NCBI GenBank assembly: GCA_964606085.1
Contig: CAZSFD010000006.1
Location: 35,059 to 99,058, forward strand
Direction: 5' to 3'
DNA: 64,000 bases
DNA from: CAIQJJ01 sp964606085
GTDB lineage: Bacteria; Chloroflexota; Anaerolineae; Anaerolineales; UBA4823
How positions within the stretch are numbered: position 1 is the stretch's first letter; every line of letters starts with the position of its first letter. The position numbers and the translations under genes were made by a program. Under the pieces are notes generated by a model. That model was not told the DNA's origin. It saw only the letters and a program-made list of their open reading frames with translations, and did no database searches. This document shows positions 33,959 through 43,162 of the stretch, one piece after another.

Positions 33959-34138
33959 GAACCAGCCCAGCAGCGTCATACCCATTTGAAAGATGCCAAA
34001 ATGGGCCGCCAGCCGCCAGCGCGAGCGGCGGTCGCTGGCTTTGCCGCCCGTGCCAACGCCCAGCGAAACGGCGAAAGCATCCATCGCCAGGCCAACGGCA
34101 AGCAAGAAAGATGTGGTCAACGATGCGACCATTTCCAT
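33923..34138 (-). pseudogene. N-terminal relic of an MntP-type manganese efflux pump
   Basis: The 71-aa frame matches the first two membrane segments of MntP (LLAVGLAMDAFAVSLGVGTG, then AAHFGIFQMGMTLLGW). A full protein has about 185 residues and six segments. Homology stops near position 33960, where the reading frame runs into the CpaF-like relic and quickly ends. No Mn-dependent riboswitch features are visible upstream. It cannot make a working pump. Confidence 0.72.
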
Positions 34139-34184
34139 GAAGTTAACTCCATCACGCGGCTTGCAGCCGCAACCAAAGATTTCA

Positions 34185-34232
34185 CCGCGCAGGGCGCGAA
34201 GAACGCAAAGGTTTTCTTCGCGCCCTGCGCGG
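34185..34232. repeat. Perfect 19-bp inverted repeat (CGCGAAG type)
   Basis: CCGCGCAGGGCGCGAAGAA (34185-34203) is repeated exactly in inverse at 34214-34232 with a 10-base loop. It is related to the element at 10031-10095. Confidence 0.88.
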
Positions 34233-34285
34233 CTTCGCGGTTCAAATAGCTTCGCGGGTGTGATAGTTGCTCAAAGGGGATACGA

Positions 34286-34317
34286 TACAAAAGACCACCG
34301 GCGAAAACCGGTGGTCT
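34286..34317 (-). terminator. Intrinsic terminator of the recX-rny unit
   Basis: On the minus strand AGACCACCGG and CCGGTGGTCT make a 10-bp stem with a six-base loop, followed by TTTG. Confidence 0.85.
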
Positions 34318-34355
34318 GGCATGGGCGTCACCATGGGTTGGGAGCGAAGGCCCGC

Positions 34356-35888
34356 TTATTTTGCATATTCCACGGCGCGCGTCTCACGGATAACCGTCAC
34401 GCGAATCTGCCCCGGATATTGCATGGTCTCTTCGATGTTCTTGGCGATATCGCGTGCCAGGCGAATCGAGTCGAGATCATCAATATCTTCCGGCTTGACG
34501 AGGATGCGCACCTCGCGCCCGGCCTGCAGAGCGTAACTCTGGCTGACACCCTTGTACGAATTGGCAATATCTTCGAGCGAACGCACACGCTTGAGGTACT
34601 GCTCCAGGCTCTCGCGGCGCGCCCCGGGTCGTGCGCCCGAAATGGCATCGGCGGCCTCGACGATGACCGCTTCGACCGATTCCTGCTCTACTTCGTGGTG
34701 GTGCGAGGCGATGCAATTGATCACCCGCGGGTTGACGCCATAGCGCTTGGCCAGGTCGGCGCCGATTTGAGCGTGCGTGCCTTCGGTGTTGTGGTCAATG
34801 GCCTTGCCCAGGTCGTGCAGCAGTGCCCCGGCCCGGCAAATTTCCACGTCTGCGCCCAACTCAGCGGCAATGACGGCGGCCAGTTGGGCCGTTTCGACGG
34901 CGTGGGCCAGTTGGTTCTGCCCGTAGGAGGTGCGATATTTCAACCGCCCCAGCACTTTGGTGATCTCCGGGTGCAGGCCCGGCACACCGGCATCATAAGC
35001 GGCCTGCTCGCCTGCCTCGACGATGGTCTTATCCACCTCGCGCTGCTCTGTTTTGAGGATTTTCTCCACGTGGGCGGGGTGAATGCGGCCATCCAGCACC
35101 AGTTTGGCCAGGGCGCGGCGGGCCACTTCGCGGCGCACCGGGTCGAAACACGAGATAGTGACCGCTTCGGGCGTGTCATCTACGATCACGTCCACACCGG
35201 CCATCTGCTCGAAGGCATTGATATTGCGCCCGTTGCGGCCAATGATGCGCCCTTTCATCTCATCGGAGGGCAGTTCGACGAGTGAAGTGGTGACTTCGTT
35301 AACCGATTCAGATGCCACACGTTGGATGGCCCCGGCAATTAACTCGCGAGCGCGGCGGTCGCCTTCCTCGCGGGCTTCCGCTTCCACCTGGCGCATGATG
35401 CGGGCCATATCGGAGCGGGCTTCCTTTTCCACTTCGGCCAGCAGCACCCCGCGGGCATCCTCCACGGTCATTTGCGAAATTTTCTGCAGCTCTTCCATCT
35501 CTTGCGCGTGCAGTTTTTCAATTTCTCCCGCACGGCGATCCATCTGGCTCTGACGCTTGTTGAGCGCTTGCTCGCGTTTTTCCAGGCGGTCGGCGCGGGC
35601 ATCCATTTCGTCGCGGCGGCGCTGCAGGCGGTCTTCCTCGCGGCTGAGTTCGGAGCGGCGGCGGCTGAGTTCCGTCTCTGCTTCCTGGCGAACTTTCAGG
35701 GCTTTATCTTTGGCCTGCAGCTCAATTTCTTGGGCCTGTTCTTTGGCCGCAATGAGTAATAAATCCGCTTCGTCGCGCTGCTTTTTCTGGTAGGTTTCGA
35801 GCTGATAGCGTTTGAACGCGTAGCCAGCCGCGCCACCAATCGCCAGCGACAGGACAGCGGTAATCAGGACAGCGATTACGATTTCCAT
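34356..35888 (-). CDS. rny: Ribonuclease Y
   Basis: RNase Y is the membrane-anchored endonuclease that starts mRNA decay. The 510-aa protein has an N-terminal membrane helix (residues 2-26), a long charged coiled coil (30-190, with repeated Arg/Glu-rich segments), a KH domain (GRIIGRNGRNI near residue 215), and an HD domain with HDLGKAIDHN (about residue 350) and SHHHEVEQES. The C-terminal segment ends in EYAK as is typical. It follows recX by 22 bases on the same strand. A terminator closes the unit. Confidence 0.96.
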   Translation of the reverse strand: MEIVIAVLITAVLSLAIGGAAGYAFKRYQLETYQKKQRDEADLLLIAAKEQAQEIELQAKDKALKVRQEAETELSRRRSELSREEDRLQRRRDEMDARADRLEKREQALNKRQSQMDRRAGEIEKLHAQEMEELQKISQMTVEDARGVLLAEVEKEARSDMARIMRQVEAEAREEGDRRARELIAGAIQRVASESVNEVTTSLVELPSDEMKGRIIGRNGRNINAFEQMAGVDVIVDDTPEAVTISCFDPVRREVARRALAKLVLDGRIHPAHVEKILKTEQREVDKTIVEAGEQAAYDAGVPGLHPEITKVLGRLKYRTSYGQNQLAHAVETAQLAAVIAAELGADVEICRAGALLHDLGKAIDHNTEGTHAQIGADLAKRYGVNPRVINCIASHHHEVEQESVEAVIVEAADAISGARPGARRESLEQYLKRVRSLEDIANSYKGVSQSYALQAGREVRILVKPEDIDDLDSIRLARDIAKNIEETMQYPGQIRVTVIRETRAVEYAK

Positions 35889-35910
35889 AGTCTTAATTTA
35901 CCTCGTCAAG

Positions 35911-36540
35911 TTATTCTGTTTTTGTCTGATTGTCTTGCCACACGCGTCGGACAACCGACGCGATGATGTCATAGTCGAAGCCGCGCCGGGCCAGAAAGGC
36001 GCTCAACTTCTGGCGAAATTCGGCCCATTCAAGGGCGTGCAGCCTGCGGCTCTGCTTGCCGGCGGCCTGGTAGGCGGCCTCTTCCTCGTCAACCGCATCA
36101 ACCGCCTCGGCAATCTCACCTTCGGCCAGGCCGCGCTGGCGCAGTTCTGCCGTCAAAGCCCGGCGGCTGCGCGGGCGCGCGTTTTCGCGCGCTTCAACAA
36201 AACGCTGAGCAAAACGAGCATCGTTGATCAGCCCGGTTTCTTGCAAGCGGGCGACCACCTGGGCGATCAACGTCTCGTCGAACTGGCGTTGGCGCAGCTT
36301 GCGCTCGATCTCCGCCGTCGAGCGTTCGCGGCGTTCGAGCAGGCGCATGGCCTGTTGCATGGCGGCTTCGCGTTGGTCTTTTTCGAGTAGTTCAGCCAAT
36401 TGCTCGTCGCTCATTTCCTGCCCAACATACAGCCAGGCCGCGGTAATGTGGTAAAGTGCGCAGCGATATTCGCCGTCTACAAAAACGTTGATGCGTTGCT
36501 TATTGCGTTGTTGCACCGTGAGCGCGGTGATTCTTCCCAT
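35911..36540 (-). CDS. recX: RecX-family regulatory protein
   Basis: RecX modulates RecA filaments. The 209-aa protein has the three tandem three-helix repeats of the family: a basic ERRERSTAEIERKLRQR stretch, LINDARFAQRFVEAR, and a last repeat (FRQKLSAFLARRGFDYDII). There is an N-terminal beta extension (ITALTVQQRNKQRINVFVDGEY) seen in the longer RecX proteins. recA is not in the window, so recX is unlinked from it here. AAGG precedes the ATG, and two stem-loops lie in the roughly 400-base leader. rny follows on the same strand. Confidence 0.88.
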   Translation of the reverse strand: MGRITALTVQQRNKQRINVFVDGEYRCALYHITAAWLYVGQEMSDEQLAELLEKDQREAAMQQAMRLLERRERSTAEIERKLRQRQFDETLIAQVVARLQETGLINDARFAQRFVEARENARPRSRRALTAELRQRGLAEGEIAEAVDAVDEEEAAYQAAGKQSRRLHALEWAEFRQKLSAFLARRGFDYDIIASVVRRVWQDNQTKTE

Positions 36541-36558
36541 CGCATCGCCTTAAACAAA

Positions 36559-36592
36559 CACAGCCGCGTCCCTGCCAGGGGCCACGGCTGTG
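36559..36592 (-). promoter_or_regulatory. Stem-loop just upstream of recX
   Basis: CACAGCCG (36559-36566) pairs with CGGCTGTG (36585-36592), with an inner CCCTG/CAGGG-like stem. On the recX strand it is followed by TTTGTTT and then the AAGG of the ribosome-binding site, so it could act as a terminator or as an access gate. Confidence 0.5.
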
Positions 36593-36883
36593 AAAACGGC
36601 TGACGTTCTCGGATGAAAACGGAATTTTTGGATAGGGAAAATCAGACTGACGAAATGATTTCAGCCTGAAAAATTATTTGAAAATCTGTTGGCTGCTGGA
36701 TACCAGTCATAAATGGTCTTTCGTTCGACTTTTCTTCACAACAGTTGACAGACCAACCAAATCACAAAAACCGTACGGTTTCACTGAGACGAGCTATTTC
36801 ATGGCCATGGCCGCCCATAAAAGATGCTAAAACTGCGGCCAACCTGAAAGCGCCTCCCCTTGCAGTGAGCGCTTTCAACCAGG
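36593..36883. other. Gene-free stretch between recX and the solute-binding protein gene
   Basis: I find no credible gene. It holds AAACCGTACGGTTT (a palindrome near 36769) and a spaced inverted repeat, TGAAAGCGC (36845) and GCGCTTTCA (36869). Nothing else is recognised. Confidence 0.6.
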
Positions 36884-36911
36884 GAAAAAATCCTTCCCGG
36901 CAGGAAGGATT
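36884..36911 (-). terminator. Terminator-type hairpin close to a minus-strand -10 box
   Basis: AATCCTTCC/GGAAGGATT with a five-base loop is followed on the minus strand by TTTTTT. A TATAAT box on the same strand (36938-36933) would start transcripts only about 15 bases before this hairpin. Confidence 0.6.
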
Positions 36912-37030
36912 GAGAATGCAGGATGTATTGAAATTATACTTGATTTAGGCAAAACGAGTGTGAAAATTGCGGAAATGTAGGGCGCAGGCGAAAATATCTC
37001 CAGGCTGCCAGGCGGTATAATCGTGCTGCC

Positions 37031-38302
37031 ATGAGATCCTTGCGCCATTTTCCTTTGCTCTGGCTGCTTTTTTTGAGCGCCTGCATACCGGCCACGGCCT
37101 TGCCATTGGCTACGGCCATCCCCCCCACGCCAACCCTGCCGCCCCCACCGAGCCGTACCCCTGTCCCGCCCACGCCCCGCCCGCTCGATGCCACCATTTC
37201 CATCTGGCATGCGTGGGATGAAAGCCAGGTGGCCGCCCTCGACCAGATTTTGCGCGCCTACCAGGGGGCTTATCCGAACGTGCGTTTCAACGTTACCTAC
37301 GTGCCTGCCGAAAACCTGCGCCAGCGCTATCGCCAGGCTGCCTACAACGGCAGCGGGCCGACCATTCTGTTCGGCCAGGCAGATTGGGGGCCAGGGTATG
37401 CCAAAGAACGCCTGATTGCGCCGCTGACCGCCCTGTTCACCGATGAACTACAACAAGCGCTGCTGCCGCCGGCGCGCCAGTTGGCCGTTTTCCAGGGCCA
37501 GTGGATTGGGCTGCCCTATGCGTTGAGCGGTGTCGTGTTGTATCGCAATCCAGGCATTGTCGCCGCGGCCTCCCCCGATTTTGCGGCGCTGGTGGCCGAC
37601 TCGCAGGCCGTCACACGCGGCGGCACGGTTGGCGCCGATTTGGAGCGTGGCTTGATCTATTCGGGCGGCCATCTCTATGGGCTGGGCGGCAGCCTGATGG
37701 ATGAAAATTGCAACCCAACCTTCAACAGCGAAGCTGGATTGCACTGGCTGGCCTTGTTGCGCGATTTTTCCCAGGCCGGGCCGGTGGAATTGAACACCAA
37801 CCGCGACCTGCGCCTGTTCAAAGAGCGCACGGCAGGCATGATCGTCGAGGGGACGTGGAAGCGCACCGAACTGACCCAGGCGCTTGGCGCGTCTGAGGTG
37901 GTGATTGACCCCTGGCCGTCAACCGATCAGGGCGCAATGGCGGGGTTCGTGTGGGCGGAAAGTTTGTATCTGAACATCCATGCCACTGGCGACGAACTCA
38001 TTGCCGCGCAACGCCTGATGACCTATTTTGTCAGCCCCGAAGTTCAAACGTTGCTGGCCGAAGTTGGCTTCATCCCCGCGGTAACCCATGCGCAGCCGCG
38101 CGACACGTTGGTGCAGCAAGCGCAAACCGCCCTGGCCGGCGGCGCAGCCTACCCCATCTGCCCTGATCGCGAGGCCTACGGCGATGCCCTGGCCGCCATG
38201 CTGTATGCCGTCTTCGCGCAAAACGCCGACCCTGCCACCGCGTTGCAGCAGGCCGCCCTGGAGATTGAGAAAAAATTGGTGGAGCTGCGCACGCAGCGGT
38301 AG
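37031..38302 (+). CDS. Extracellular solute-binding lipoprotein (family 1 type)
   Basis: The lipobox is clear (WLLFLSACIP, Cys near residue 18), followed by a Pro/Thr-rich tether (residues 25-55). The mature part begins ISIWHAWDESQVAALDQILRA, typical of sugar-type family 1 binding proteins. ERTAGMIVEGTWKRTEL and LMTYFVSPEVQTLLAEVGFI match later family motifs. No permease or ATPase gene adjoins it, so the transport partner must be elsewhere. A TATAAT box at 37016-37021 leaves only nine bases to the ATG and no ribosome-binding site, which suggests a leaderless mRNA. The downstream gene is convergent. Confidence 0.87.
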   Translation: MRSLRHFPLLWLLFLSACIPATALPLATAIPPTPTLPPPPSRTPVPPTPRPLDATISIWHAWDESQVAALDQILRAYQGAYPNVRFNVTYVPAENLRQRYRQAAYNGSGPTILFGQADWGPGYAKERLIAPLTALFTDELQQALLPPARQLAVFQGQWIGLPYALSGVVLYRNPGIVAAASPDFAALVADSQAVTRGGTVGADLERGLIYSGGHLYGLGGSLMDENCNPTFNSEAGLHWLALLRDFSQAGPVELNTNRDLRLFKERTAGMIVEGTWKRTELTQALGASEVVIDPWPSTDQGAMAGFVWAESLYLNIHATGDELIAAQRLMTYFVSPEVQTLLAEVGFIPAVTHAQPRDTLVQQAQTALAGGAAYPICPDREAYGDALAAMLYAVFAQNADPATALQQAALEIEKKLVELRTQR

Positions 38303-38305
38303 CGC

Positions 38306-39196
38306 TTACGGCAGGTGCAGTGTCCCTTCGATCACCATCACGGCGCTGCCGCCAACTTTCACCGTTGCAATGTCTTGGCGCGGCCCGACCACTTCCACCG
38401 TGCCGATACCCGGGCGCGACATCCAATGGCCTTGTTCGGCCAGGAAGGTAGGGGATTCGATCAGCCCATGATGCCACAGGTACGCGCCCATACCGCCGGT
38501 GGCCGAACCTGTGAACGGGTCCTCGAAGACATCGGGCGGGGTGACGAAGTGGCGGGCAAAGGTGTGGCCTTTCTCGATGCCTTGCAGGCAAAACAGGTGA
38601 ACGCTGAAAAAATCACCCTTTTCGTGCAGGGCGGAGAATTTGGGCATGTCGGTGACGATGCGGCGCAGCGGGTCGAGGCCACCCAACGGGATGAAAAGCT
38701 GCGGCGTGCCGGTGCTGACGGTCTGGATCGGTGCGTCGGGCAGCAGATCGCTGGCGGCCAGGCCGAAGATGGGCAGCACTTCCTCGGGGGCGTAGGTGCG
38801 CAGGAATTGCGGTTTGCGCTGCGACATGACGACGCGTTCCACCTTGCCGCCGCTGGCGAAAATTTCGACATCAATCGGGCCGTCACGCAGTTCGAGCGGG
38901 ATTTTGGCGGTTTCGCCATCCAGCACCAGCCGTCTGGTTTCGACCAGGGCGTAGACGGTGGCGATGGTGGGATGCCCGGCGAGGGGGATTTCTTCGGCGG
39001 GGGTGAAATAGCGGGCGCGGAAATGCCCATCGGGCTTGCGCCAGACGAAGGATGTCTCGGAGAGATTCATCTCTTTGGCGATGGCCTGCATGGTGGCGTC
39101 GGGCAGGTCGGCGCAGTCGAAGACGATGGCGCACGGGTTGCCGCCGAGGGGATGGTCGGTGAAGGCATCTACTTGCATGAAGGGATAGGGGGGCAT
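38306..39196 (-). CDS. PhzF-family isomerase/epimerase-like protein
   Basis: The frame stays open to 40120, but ATG 39196 with GGAGA upstream gives a normal 296-aa PhzF fold. The family motifs are DAFTDHPLGGNPCAIVF at the N-terminus (Asn/Pro-Cys region), the catalytic Glu in MNLSETSFV, AGHPTIATVYAL, and the C-terminal EDPFTGSATGGMGAYL. Members isomerise small carboxylic acids, but most are uncharacterised, and the only certain role (phenazine synthesis) does not apply without the rest of that pathway. It is the last gene of a three-gene unit with chrA and a radical SAM gene. Confidence 0.92.
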   Translation of the reverse strand: MPPYPFMQVDAFTDHPLGGNPCAIVFDCADLPDATMQAIAKEMNLSETSFVWRKPDGHFRARYFTPAEEIPLAGHPTIATVYALVETRRLVLDGETAKIPLELRDGPIDVEIFASGGKVERVVMSQRKPQFLRTYAPEEVLPIFGLAASDLLPDAPIQTVSTGTPQLFIPLGGLDPLRRIVTDMPKFSALHEKGDFFSVHLFCLQGIEKGHTFARHFVTPPDVFEDPFTGSATGGMGAYLWHHGLIESPTFLAEQGHWMSRPGIGTVEVVGPRQDIATVKVGGSAVMVIEGTLHLP

Positions 39197-39222
39197 GGGG
39201 TAGGGTCTCCTGATTTGTGGGG

Positions 39223-40380
<1,158 letters not shown>

Positions 40381-40383
40381 TGT

Positions 40384-41265
40384 TCAAAATAACTTGAGTT
40401 GCTGCGGTTCTTTGGCAGGGGCGAACAGGCTCATATCCATCGTCAGTCCATATTTTTGGCAGGCGGCGTTCAGCACCGACCACAAGGCGCGCTCGTTGGG
40501 GGTCGGGCAGTTGTAGCGCGGGCCATAGCGGGCTTCGTATTTCGCCCGCAACCCCGGAAAGCGCCGGTCGAGCTGTTCGTAAAAGTATTCGCGCTGGCCG
40601 GTGCGCAGGCTCATGCCGATCCACGGGACGATGAATTTGCCCCCGGCTTCGGCGGTGCGGCGCACGATGGTGGTGATGTTTTCGGGGTTGTCCTCGATGA
40701 ACGGCAGCACCGGCATCATCAGCACGCCGGTGAGTACCCCGGCCTCGGCCAACGTCGCCATCGCCTCCAGGCGGGCGGAGGGGTGCGGCGCGGCGGGTTC
40801 CACCTGGCGGGCGAGTTCGTCGTCGGTGGTGGTCAGCGTGAAGCCGACGGAGGCGCGCGTGGTGTGAGCGATCTCGCGCAAAATTTCCAGGTCTTTGAGT
40901 ACCAGGTCACTTTTGGTGGTGATGTGCGCCGGGAAGCGGTGACGGGCGATCACTTCGAGGGCCTTGCCGGTCAGCCCGAAGCGTTTTTCGGCGTAGGTGT
41001 AGGGGTCGCTCATCGCCCCTGTGCCGACTGTCCCCTTCGTGCGTTTGCGGGCGAGTTCTTTTTCGAGCAGTTCAATGGCGTTGACCTTGACCAGCACTTC
41101 GCCGTCGAAATCGGCAATCTGATAGCACTCCGAGCGCGAGTCACAATAGATGCAGTGATGCTCGCAGCCGCGGTAGATGTTCAGGTTGTATTTCACGCCA
41201 AACCAGCCCATTGGGTTTTTGATCGAGATGAGCAGCGTTTTGGCTTGAATTTCGCGGTAGATCAT
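40384..41265 (-). CDS. Radical SAM protein (spore photoproduct lyase-like/Rv2578c type)
   Basis: The cluster motif is C-x3-C-x2-C (RGCEHHCIYCDSR near residue 40). The protein belongs to the group of radical SAM proteins described as DNA-repair-photolyase-like. Later motifs are the SAM-binding GTGAMSDPYTYAEKRFGLT, partly quoted, and FTLTTTDDELARQVEP. Length is 293 aa from ATG 41265; the frame opens with a TTG at 41283. A TATTAT box lies just upstream of the ATG, so it may be leaderless. The reaction is unknown. True spore photoproduct lyases carry a fourth conserved Cys for hydrogen donation, which I do not see clearly here. Confidence 0.85.
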   Translation of the reverse strand: MIYREIQAKTLLISIKNPMGWFGVKYNLNIYRGCEHHCIYCDSRSECYQIADFDGEVLVKVNAIELLEKELARKRTKGTVGTGAMSDPYTYAEKRFGLTGKALEVIARHRFPAHITTKSDLVLKDLEILREIAHTTRASVGFTLTTTDDELARQVEPAAPHPSARLEAMATLAEAGVLTGVLMMPVLPFIEDNPENITTIVRRTAEAGGKFIVPWIGMSLRTGQREYFYEQLDRRFPGLRAKYEARYGPRYNCPTPNERALWSVLNAACQKYGLTMDMSLFAPAKEPQQLKLF

Positions 41266-41347
41266 AGGACGATAATACTGCAAAGTGGCAAAAAGGTGGA
41301 GGCGTTGTTAAGTGGGGTATGATTGGAACATTTCAGAAGGAGAGCCT

Positions 41348-41617
41348 ATGTGTACGATGATCGCCAAACAAATCCAAATCCACGCCAGCGGTAAGGCGGG
41401 CGGCAACTGGTTTGCGGTGAAGCAGGCCAACGTGTCTTACGATCACCCCTTCGATTTGCCGCTCGAACACGCCCTCAACCTCGATTTCGTCAACGAGGCC
41501 CACGGGCCAGGCGCACGCGTGGCCGTTGAACTGACCGTCGAATCGGCGCGGGCGCTGGTGGATACGATCCAGGCGGTGCTGGCGCAGGCCGAAGCGGGCG
41601 GTTTCCTGGAAGGGTAA
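41348..41617 (+). CDS. DUF6295-like small protein
   Basis: ATG 41348 follows AGAAGGAG, so the longer frame from 41312 is rejected. The 89-aa product (MCTMIAKQIQIHASG, then NWFAVKQANVSYDHPF, then HALNLDFVNE and GPGARVAVEL) matches a conserved small family that I know as DUF6295, common in Actinobacteria and Chloroflexota. It has no membrane segment and no known activity. The invariant-looking Cys2 and the aspartate/histidine of the SYDHPF motif would suit metal or cofactor binding. The esterase gene starts one base after the stop, so the two are coupled. Confidence 0.8.
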   Translation: MCTMIAKQIQIHASGKAGGNWFAVKQANVSYDHPFDLPLEHALNLDFVNEAHGPGARVAVELTVESARALVDTIQAVLAQAEAGGFLEG

Positions 41618-41618
41618 G

Positions 41619-42428
41619 ATGCCTCCAACACTGATCCGCCACGCCGACTTTGCTTCTCGTTTTGTTGCCGCGCGGCACGTCGAAATCTGGCTGCCGCCCG
41701 GCTACGCCGAAAGCAACCAGCCCTACCCCGTGCTGTACATGCACGACGGCCAAAACCTGTTCAACCCGGCGGAATCCTACGCTGGCGTGCCGTGGAGCGT
41801 AGACGAGGCCGCCGCCCGCCTGGCCGCAGCCGGCCAGATCGCCGCGCCGATCATCGTCGGCATCTGGAACACGCCGTTGCGCCGCCAGGAATACCTGCCC
41901 GCCAAACCCTTCGCCCTGCCCGGCGGCCAGGAAATGCGCCAGGCTATGGACAAGGTCTACCAGGGCGAGCCGCTTTCGGCTGCGTACCTGCGTTTCGTCA
42001 TTGAGGAAGTCAAGCCCTTCGTAGATGCCACCTACCGCACGCAGCCTGACCGCCAGCATACCTTCATCATGGGTTCGAGCATGGGCGGGCTGATCTCGCT
42101 CTATGCGCTGTGCGAATATCCGCACGTTTTTGCCGGGGCGGGCTGCCTTTCCACCCATTGGCCGGTGGGCCGCGAACTGTGGGTAACCTATTTGCGCCAG
42201 GCTTTGCCGAAACCGGGCAATCACAAGTTCTATTTCGACTTCGGCACCGAGGCCCTCGACGCCGAATACGAACAATACCAGGTTCAGGTAGATGCCGTCT
42301 TTCGCCAGGCCGGTTTTCGCGCCGGCGTAGACTGGGTGACGCGCAAATTCCCCGGCGATGACCACTCCGAGCGCGCCTGGCGCGGGCGCGTTCACATTCC
42401 ACTGGCTTTCTTGTTCGGGCAAAGCTGA
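41619..42428 (+). CDS. Esterase of the enterochelin esterase/esterase D family
   Basis: This 269-aa alpha/beta hydrolase has the D-type esterase layout: VEIWLPPGYAESNQPYPVLYM and MHDGQNLF near the start, a nucleophile elbow GSSMGG (about residue 150), and a late Asp and His in the GDDHSERAW segment. There is no signal peptide, so it acts in the cytoplasm. Substrates of the family range from ferric siderophore esters to S-formylglutathione and simple acyl esters, and sequence alone does not decide. It is coupled to the DUF6295 gene, and the MOSC gene follows after 28 bases. Confidence 0.88.
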   Translation: MPPTLIRHADFASRFVAARHVEIWLPPGYAESNQPYPVLYMHDGQNLFNPAESYAGVPWSVDEAAARLAAAGQIAAPIIVGIWNTPLRRQEYLPAKPFALPGGQEMRQAMDKVYQGEPLSAAYLRFVIEEVKPFVDATYRTQPDRQHTFIMGSSMGGLISLYALCEYPHVFAGAGCLSTHWPVGRELWVTYLRQALPKPGNHKFYFDFGTEALDAEYEQYQVQVDAVFRQAGFRAGVDWVTRKFPGDDHSERAWRGRVHIPLAFLFGQS

Positions 42429-42456
42429 ACAGGCACCTGTTTTTCGGAGGAAAAGC

Positions 42457-43104
42457 ATGACGATCACGATCCAGGCCATTTTCATTGGCCAACCCCAACA
42501 ACACACCGATGAGCGCGGTGAATGGCGCTCATCCATCTATCGCGCGCCCGTTAACGGGCCAATCTTCCTCGGCGAGCGCGCTCTGGCAGGCGATGAAGTG
42601 ACCGACACCAAACACCACGGCTCGCCAGCGCAGGCCGTTTGCTGCCACGATCAGAGCCACTACGATTATTGGAATGAGGTCTACGCCTTGCACGGAGATG
42701 CCCGCCTCGGCCCTGGCAGCCTGGGTGAAAACTGGACATTGACCGGCGCGCCCGAAGCGGCGCTGTGCGTGGGCGATGTGTACCGCGTCGGCCAGGCGGT
42801 CATTCAGGTCACCGCGCCGCGCTATCCCTGCGGGAAGCAGGAGCGCAAGCTGCGCCTGCCCAATTTCGTCCAACGCAGCAAAGAGACAATGCGCACCGGC
42901 TTCTACCTGGGCGTGCTGCAAACCGGACTGGTGGCCGCCGGAGAAGCCTGGGTGCTGCAAGCACGTCCGCAGCCCGAATTTTCGTTGGAACGGATCAACC
43001 AGGTCATTCTCAAAAACGCTCCCCTCGACCTGGTCGCGCGTGTCCTGGCGCTGCCCGAACTGGACGAAGGCAGCAAGAAGATGATCCGGGAGCTTTATCA
43101 TTGA
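42457..43104 (+). CDS. MOSC-domain protein (YiiM-like)
   Basis: MOSC proteins bind or transfer sulfur near the molybdenum cofactor, and the YiiM type reduces N-hydroxylated compounds. ATG 42457 with GGAGG upstream gives 215 aa. The YiiM order is visible: GQPQQHTDERGEWRSSIYR with the basic patch, DTKHHGSPAQAVCCHDQSHY, LGPGSLGENWTL, and the conserved cysteine in RYPCGKQ. The Cys and nearby Arg/Lys are the likely cofactor contacts. It could support the orphan molybdenum hydroxylase at 20899, but that gene is 21 kb away, so the link is only inference. Confidence 0.9.
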   Translation: MTITIQAIFIGQPQQHTDERGEWRSSIYRAPVNGPIFLGERALAGDEVTDTKHHGSPAQAVCCHDQSHYDYWNEVYALHGDARLGPGSLGENWTLTGAPEAALCVGDVYRVGQAVIQVTAPRYPCGKQERKLRLPNFVQRSKETMRTGFYLGVLQTGLVAAGEAWVLQARPQPEFSLERINQVILKNAPLDLVARVLALPELDEGSKKMIRELYH

Positions 43105-43162
43105 AATCAGGTAAAATTAGGAGCGTTTCTGTCCGTTTTGTCATTCGCGAAAGGAGCTTGAG

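Noticed and set aside
33923..34138. MntP-like frame as a complete small transporter
   Set aside because: It has two of six membrane segments and loses homology abruptly near 33960, so it is listed as a relic.
36745..36948. A 67-codon plus-strand frame in the recX upstream region
   Set aside because: There is no ribosome-binding site, it crosses a hairpin, and the composition is not coding-like.
37031..38302. The orphan binding protein as part of an ABC importer here
   Set aside because: The flanking genes are recX upstream and a convergent PhzF gene downstream; no permease or importer ATPase adjoins.
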